The notes under the pieces are model-generated. The model saw only the letters and a list, made by a program, of their open reading frames with translations. It had not been told where the DNA came from and searched no databases. Shown here one piece after another: positions 11,110 through 15,028 of a DNA stretch of 15,028 bases. The DNA is from Actinomycetes bacterium. Its GTDB lineage: Bacteria; Actinomycetota; Actinomycetes; Actinomycetales; Cellulomonadaceae. The position numbers and the translations under genes were made by a program. The first letter of the stretch is position 1. Each line of letters opens with the position of its first letter. The DNA lies in NCBI GenBank assembly GCA_023388235.1, contig JAEWGQ010000363.1, positions 1 to 15,028 of the forward strand, in the 5' to 3' direction.

Positions 11110-11125
11110 GTCGAAGCCGTTCGAC
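11110..11125. promoter_or_regulatory. LacI-type operator-like palindrome, transporter side
   Basis: GTCGAAGCCGTTCGAC has perfect 6-bp arms GTCGAA/TTCGAC around GCCG. It begins about seven bases after the candidate -10 of the transporter promoter, overlapping the expected transcription start. It differs from the site at 10997-11012 only in the central bases, which supports both being targets of one regulator. Confidence 0.68.
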
Positions 11126-11187
11126 ACCCTCAGACGTCCCAGCCGCACGTCTCGCGGGTCGCGACCACGAAGGAGTGCAGGCAGATC

Positions 11188-12864
11188 ATGACCACCTCGA
11201 CCCGGCCCGACGCGGCCACCACCGGCGGGCTCGGCCGCCGTTCGTTCCTCGGCCTCCTGGCGGCCGGCGCCGGGGTCGCGGGCGTCCCGTCGCTGCTCAC
11301 CGGGTGCGGCTCGCCGGGCGGGGCGGGCGGCGCGGCGTCGGGCGGCGCGGCGGCGGGCGGAGCGGACGCGGTGATCCCCGACTACATCCCCGTGGAGTAC
11401 GCGCGGCCGGACTTCCCGTCGGTGAACGGCTCGACCCCGGGGTTCGCCGCCCTGCCCGACGAGCTCGTGCGCTCGGTGCCGTCGGTCCCGGGCTCGGGCG
11501 CCACGTTCACGGCGATGACACCCCTGTGGGGGACCATCCCGCCCACGCGCGGGAACCGGTACTACGCGGCGGTGAACGAGGCGCTGGGCTCGTCCGTCGA
11601 GTTCCGGATCACGGACGGGAACACCTACGGGGACAAGCTCGCGACGGTGCTGGCGTCACCCGCGGACGTGGCCGACTGGGTGTGCGTCCCGTCGTGGAAC
11701 ATCCCGCCGCGGTTCGGCTCCCAGGTCGTGGGGAACGTGTTCCAGGACCTGACGCCGTTCCTCGCGGGCTCGAAGGTGGAGGACTACCCCAACCTGGCGA
11801 ACATCCCGTCCGACTGCTGGCGCTTCTGCGTGTTCGAGGGCCGCCTGTACGGCCTGCCGATCCCCGGGGAGGTGATCAGCGACGTCGTCTACTACCGCAA
11901 GGACGTCCTGGACGGCCTCGGCATCACGCCCGACGTCCGCACGGCGCAGGACCTGCTGGACCTCGCCGTCGAGCTCACCGACCCGGGCCGCGGCCGCTGG
12001 GGCGCGGAGGACCTGTGGACCGCGGCCGCGATCGTCCACGCCGTGCCGCCGCGGTGGGCGCTCGACGACTCCGGCGCCCTCGTGCACCGGGTCGAGACCG
12101 AGGAGTACCGCGCGGCGCTCGACTGGACCGCGCGGCTGTTCGCCTCGGGCGCCGTGCACCCGGACGCGGTGGCGGTGCAGACGTCGGACGCGAAGCAGCG
12201 GTTCCAGGGCGGCCAGTCGCTCATCATGGCGGACGGCATCGGCGGCTGGCACGAGGCGCTGCGCGACAACCTCGGGTCCGACCCCGGGTACTGGCAGCAG
12301 CCGCTCGAGCCGTTCGCGGCGGACGGGGGCACGCCCGTGCTCTACAAGGGCAACCCGGCGAACATCCTGTCGTTCCTCAAGAAGACCGACGACGACGACC
12401 GCGTGCGGGAGCTGCTGCGGCTGGCCGACCTGCTGGCCGCGCCCTTCGGCACGACCGAGTTCGACCTGGTGACGAACGGCGTCGAGGGGGTGCACTTCTC
12501 GCGCGACGACCGCGGGCTGCCGGTGCCGAACGACCTCGCGGCGACGGAGCTGCAGCCCACCTACGCGTTCCTCGCCGCCGCGCCGATGACGAACTCCCGG
12601 GTGCAGTACCCGGGCTTCGTCGAGGCGGCGAGCACGTGGCAGGCGCGGGCCGCCGAGCACCTGGTGGAGCCGCTGTTCTACGGGATGCAGATCGCGGAGC
12701 CGGCGCAGTACGCGTCGATCGGCCAGGCCTTCGAGGACCTCGAGAAGGACGTCGCCCGGGGCCGCCGCACGCTCCGCGACCTGGACGCGGCCGTCGCGAC
12801 CTGGCGCTCGTCGGGCGGGGACGAGCTCCGCGCGTTCTACGCCGAGATCCTGGAGACCGCGTGA
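11188..12864 (+). CDS. Extracellular sugar-binding lipoprotein of an ABC transporter (LplA-like)
   Basis: This is the substrate-binding component of a CUT1-type carbohydrate importer. The 558-residue protein begins with a twin-arginine signal (GRRSFLGLLAAG, Arg17-Arg18) and a lipobox LLTGC with Cys40, so it is probably exported folded by Tat and anchored as a lipoprotein. A Gly/Ala-rich linker follows (about 41-62). The mature part resembles the long solute-binding proteins that accompany LplB/YtcP permeases: GSSVEFRITDGNTYGDKLAT, YGLPIPGEVISDVVYYRKDVL, then FQGGQSLIMADG. GAAGGAG at 11169-11175 precedes ATG 11188. The downstream permease start overlaps its stop (GTGA). The ligand is unknown; the neighbouring GH3 enzyme suggests a plant-derived oligosaccharide. 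Expression is probably LacI-controlled through the operator at 11110. Confidence 0.9.
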   Translation: MTTSTRPDAATTGGLGRRSFLGLLAAGAGVAGVPSLLTGCGSPGGAGGAASGGAAAGGADAVIPDYIPVEYARPDFPSVNGSTPGFAALPDELVRSVPSVPGSGATFTAMTPLWGTIPPTRGNRYYAAVNEALGSSVEFRITDGNTYGDKLATVLASPADVADWVCVPSWNIPPRFGSQVVGNVFQDLTPFLAGSKVEDYPNLANIPSDCWRFCVFEGRLYGLPIPGEVISDVVYYRKDVLDGLGITPDVRTAQDLLDLAVELTDPGRGRWGAEDLWTAAAIVHAVPPRWALDDSGALVHRVETEEYRAALDWTARLFASGAVHPDAVAVQTSDAKQRFQGGQSLIMADGIGGWHEALRDNLGSDPGYWQQPLEPFAADGGTPVLYKGNPANILSFLKKTDDDDRVRELLRLADLLAAPFGTTEFDLVTNGVEGVHFSRDDRGLPVPNDLAATELQPTYAFLAAAPMTNSRVQYPGFVEAASTWQARAAEHLVEPLFYGMQIAEPAQYASIGQAFEDLEKDVARGRRTLRDLDAAVATWRSSGGDELRAFYAEILETA

Positions 12865-13796
12865 GCGGCGCACCTCCGGTGCGCCGGGTGCGGTGGTCGA
12901 CGCGGTTGCGCCGGGACCGCTGGCTGCTCGTCATGGTGCTGCCGGCGGTGGCGCTGCTCGTGGTGTTCGCGTACGTGCCGATGCTCGGCAACGTCATCGC
13001 GTGGCAGGACTACTCGCCGTACACCGGGTTCCTGCACTCGCCGTCGGTGGGCTGGGACAACTTCGCCCGGGTGTTCGGCAACGAGCAGTTCCTGCACGCC
13101 GTGCGCAACACGGTGACGATCACGGCGTTCCAGCTCGTCTTCTACTTCCCGGTGCCGATCGCGCTCGCCCTGCTGCTCAACAGCGTCCTGAGCCCGCGGC
13201 TGCGCACGTTCGTCCAGTCGGTGGTGTACCTGCCGCACTTCTTCTCGTGGGTGCTGGTGGTGACGATCTTCCAGCAGGTGCTCGGCGGGGCGGGGCTGCT
13301 CAGCCAGGTGCTGCGGGCGCGCGGGTACGAGGGCGTGGACCTCATGACGAACCCGGACACGTTCCTGGTGCTGCTCACGACGCAGGCCGTCTGGAAGGAC
13401 GCAGGGTGGGGCGTGATCATCTTCCTCGCCGCGCTCAGCACGGTCTCGCCCGAGCAGTACGAGGCCGCGGCGGTGGACGGCGCGAACCGGTGGCGGCGGA
13501 CGTGGCACATCACGCTGCCGGCGCTCCGGCCGGTGATCGTGCTGCTGCTCATCCTGCGGCTCGGCGACGCGCTGAACGTGGGCTTCGAGCAGCTGATCCT
13601 GCAGCGCGGGGCGGTGGGCGCCGACGTGTCCGAGGTGATCGACACGTACGTGTACCACCAGGGCGTGCTGTACGGGGACTGGGGCTTCGCCGCCGCGGCG
13701 GGCCTGGTCAAGGGGGTGGTCAGCCTGGCGCTGGTGCTCGGGGCGAACAAGCTCGCGCACGTGTTCGGCGAGGCGGGGGTGTACCGGCGCGCATGA
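12861..13796 (+). CDS. Sugar ABC transporter permease (LplB-like)
   Basis: This is the first of two membrane subunits of the carbohydrate importer. GTG 12861 overlaps the stop of the binding-protein gene (GTGA), indicating translational coupling. The 311-residue protein has a basic N-terminus (RRVRWSTRLRRDR), then a hydrophobic helix (WLLVMVLPAVALLVVFAYVP), and about six membrane segments overall. The cytoplasmic EAA loop that docks the ATPase reads EQYEAAAVDGANRWRRTWHI, beginning near residue 201 with the invariant Gly at about 207. NTVTITAFQLVFYFPVPIAL and SVVYLPHFFSWVLVV are characteristic of LplB permeases. It ends in a 4-base ATGA overlap with the second permease. No ATP-binding subunit is encoded nearby. 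Confidence 0.93.
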   Translation: MSGAPPVRRVRWSTRLRRDRWLLVMVLPAVALLVVFAYVPMLGNVIAWQDYSPYTGFLHSPSVGWDNFARVFGNEQFLHAVRNTVTITAFQLVFYFPVPIALALLLNSVLSPRLRTFVQSVVYLPHFFSWVLVVTIFQQVLGGAGLLSQVLRARGYEGVDLMTNPDTFLVLLTTQAVWKDAGWGVIIFLAALSTVSPEQYEAAAVDGANRWRRTWHITLPALRPVIVLLLILRLGDALNVGFEQLILQRGAVGADVSEVIDTYVYHQGVLYGDWGFAAAAGLVKGVVSLALVLGANKLAHVFGEAGVYRRA

Positions 13797-14743
13797 GGAC
13801 GACACCCGCTCCCGCAAACACCCGTCCGCGACCCGGGCGCCGCCGCGGCTCCCGTCGGCCCGCGTGGGACGACCCGCCCAGCCCGGCCGGCGCCGTCGCG
13901 AAGGCCGCGGCGCTCACCGCCGTGGTGCTCGCCGTCCTGTTCCCGATGTACATGGTGGTGGTGACCAGCCTGAGCACCCAGCAGGCGACCCTCGAGGCCG
14001 GTGGCCTGGTCGTGGTGCCGCGCGGGCTCACGCTCGCCGCGTACCAGCAGGTGCTCGGCGGCGGCGTCGTCACCCGGGCCACGCTGGTGAGCATCGGCAT
14101 CACGACCGTCGGGACGCTGCTGTCCACGACCGTGTCGGTGCTCGCCGCCTACGGGCTGTCCCGGCCGGGCTCGTTCGGGCACCGGCCGCTGCTGTTCGTG
14201 CTGCTCGTGACCATGTTCTTCGGTGCGGGGATGATCCCCACGTACCTGCTGGTCAGCGGCCTCGGCCTCATCGACTCGTACTGGGCGCTGATCCTGCCCG
14301 GCGCCGTGTCGGCGTTCAACGTGCTGATCGTGCGGAACTTCTTCATGGGCATCGAGCCGGCCGTGCTCGACGCCGCCCGGATCGACGGGGCGGGGGACTG
14401 GCGGATCCTCGGCCGGATCGTGCTGCCCATGTCCCGCGCGGTGGTCGCGGTCGTCGCGCTGTTCTACGGCGTCGGCTACTGGAACGCGTTCTTCAACGCG
14501 GTGCTGTACATCAACGACAACGCCAAGTGGCCGCTGCAGCTCGTGCTGCGGTCGTACGTGCTGCAGGGTGTCTCGCTGCCCGGTTCCGGGTCGGCGGCGT
14601 CGGACGTCGGAGGCGGCGTCGTGACCGGGCTGCCGGTGCAGATGGCCGTCATGGTGCTGGCCGTGGTGCCGATCCTGCTCGTCTACCCGTTCGTGCAGCG
14701 GCACTTCACGAAGGGGGTGATCTTCGGCGCGGTCAAGGGCTGA
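13793..14743 (+). CDS. Sugar ABC transporter permease (YtcP-like)
   Basis: This is the second permease of the importer, belonging to the CUT1 group whose YtcP members pair with LplB. ATG 13793 overlaps the preceding stop (ATGA). The 316-residue protein has a long basic, proline-rich N-terminal tail (about 28 residues) before the first helix (AAALTAVVLAVLFPMYMVVV). MFFGAGMIPTYLLVSGLGLI and YWNAFFNAVLYINDNAKWPL are typical of this family. The EAA loop reads LDAARIDGAGDWRILGRIVL from about residue 192, with Asp in place of the usual Glu, a common variant in the family. The C-terminal FVQRHFTKGVIFGAVKG is also characteristic. Its last 11 bases overlap the end of the convergent LacI-family gene. 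Confidence 0.93.
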   Translation: MRTTPAPANTRPRPGRRRGSRRPAWDDPPSPAGAVAKAAALTAVVLAVLFPMYMVVVTSLSTQQATLEAGGLVVVPRGLTLAAYQQVLGGGVVTRATLVSIGITTVGTLLSTTVSVLAAYGLSRPGSFGHRPLLFVLLVTMFFGAGMIPTYLLVSGLGLIDSYWALILPGAVSAFNVLIVRNFFMGIEPAVLDAARIDGAGDWRILGRIVLPMSRAVVAVVALFYGVGYWNAFFNAVLYINDNAKWPLQLVLRSYVLQGVSLPGSGSAASDVGGGVVTGLPVQMAVMVLAVVPILLVYPFVQRHFTKGVIFGAVKG

Positions 14744-15028
14744 CGGGGGCGACGCTGCCGTGGTCGGTGTACGTGGGAGCCACGAGGCGCGTCTCGGCGA
14801 GGTCCTCCCCGCCGAGGCGCGCCATCACCATCTCGACGGCGATCCGGCCGATGCGGTGCCCGGGCACCTCGATCGTCGAGACCGGCACGGGGAGCGCGGC
14901 CGCGATGTCGGCGGGGCTGACGGCGACGACCGAGAGGTCGTCCGGCACCCGCAGCCCGCGCTCGGCCGCCCGGGCGAGCACCCCGCCGAGCGCCGCCTCG
15001 TTGTGCACCACGAGGCCGGTGGTCCCGG
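14733..15028 (-). CDS. LacI-family transcriptional regulator, C-terminal part
   Basis: The frame is open from the window edge to a stop at 14735-14733, giving about 98 C-terminal residues; the DNA-binding N-terminus lies beyond the window. The visible part matches the effector-binding domain of LacI/GalR regulators: TGLVVHNEAALGGVLARAAE, then RGLRVPDDLSVVAVSPADIA, then STIEVPGHRIGRIAVEMVMA, and a short tail. The GTG at 15011-15009 is internal, not a start. It converges on the second permease gene and overlaps it by 11 bases. Its position at the end of a GH3/transporter locus containing two LacI-type palindromes makes it the likely local repressor, released by the imported sugar. Confidence 0.87.
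   Translation of the reverse strand, partial: GTTGLVVHNEAALGGVLARAAERGLRVPDDLSVVAVSPADIAAALPVPVSTIEVPGHRIGRIAVEMVMARLGGEDLAETRLVAPTYTDHGSVAPVSP

Overview
The window reads as chromosomal DNA of a high-GC actinobacterium. From about position 2000 onward nearly every codon ends in G or C, and the gene content (short AtpC, a DUF2550-type protein, NucS, and a CUT1 sugar transporter with no ATPase of its own beside a GH3 enzyme) suggests Micrococcales, probably near Cellulomonas. That placement is inferred from gene content and composition, because no search was possible. The first ~1.96 kb has a visibly different codon usage (see the atpA finding), so the window may join two genomes or record a recombination event.

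Layout. (1) 1-5597, + strand: the distal part of an F-type ATP synthase operon in canonical order, atpF (3' end only), atpH, atpA, atpG, atpD, atpC. (2) 5608-6770, + strand: a DUF2550-type membrane protein and nucS (mismatch-specific endonuclease), probably read through from the atp operon. (3) 6771-6981: a gene-free stretch with a 56-nt imperfect palindrome and G-rich direct repeats. (4) 6982-8289, + strand: nagA, whose 3' end runs into five degenerate ~36-bp tandem repeats (8278-8455). (5) 8474-15028: a carbohydrate-utilisation locus. It has a minus-strand GH3 glycosidase carrying an inserted beta-trefoil-like domain, a divergent control region (10925-11187), a plus-strand lipoprotein-permease-permease operon, and the 3' end of a LacI-family regulator on the minus strand.

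How the genes work together. The atp genes encode the catalytic head, central stalk and part of the peripheral stalk of ATP synthase. The sugar locus looks like a self-contained module. A Tat-type lipoprotein would capture an oligosaccharide and two permeases would import it, with an ATPase supplied from elsewhere in the genome. The cytoplasmic GH3 enzyme would then hydrolyse it. The flanking LacI-type repressor probably controls both transcription directions through two matching 16-bp operator-like palindromes (10997-11012 and 11110-11125), which lie downstream of back-to-back candidate promoters. No rRNA, tRNA, insertion sequence or CRISPR array was seen.
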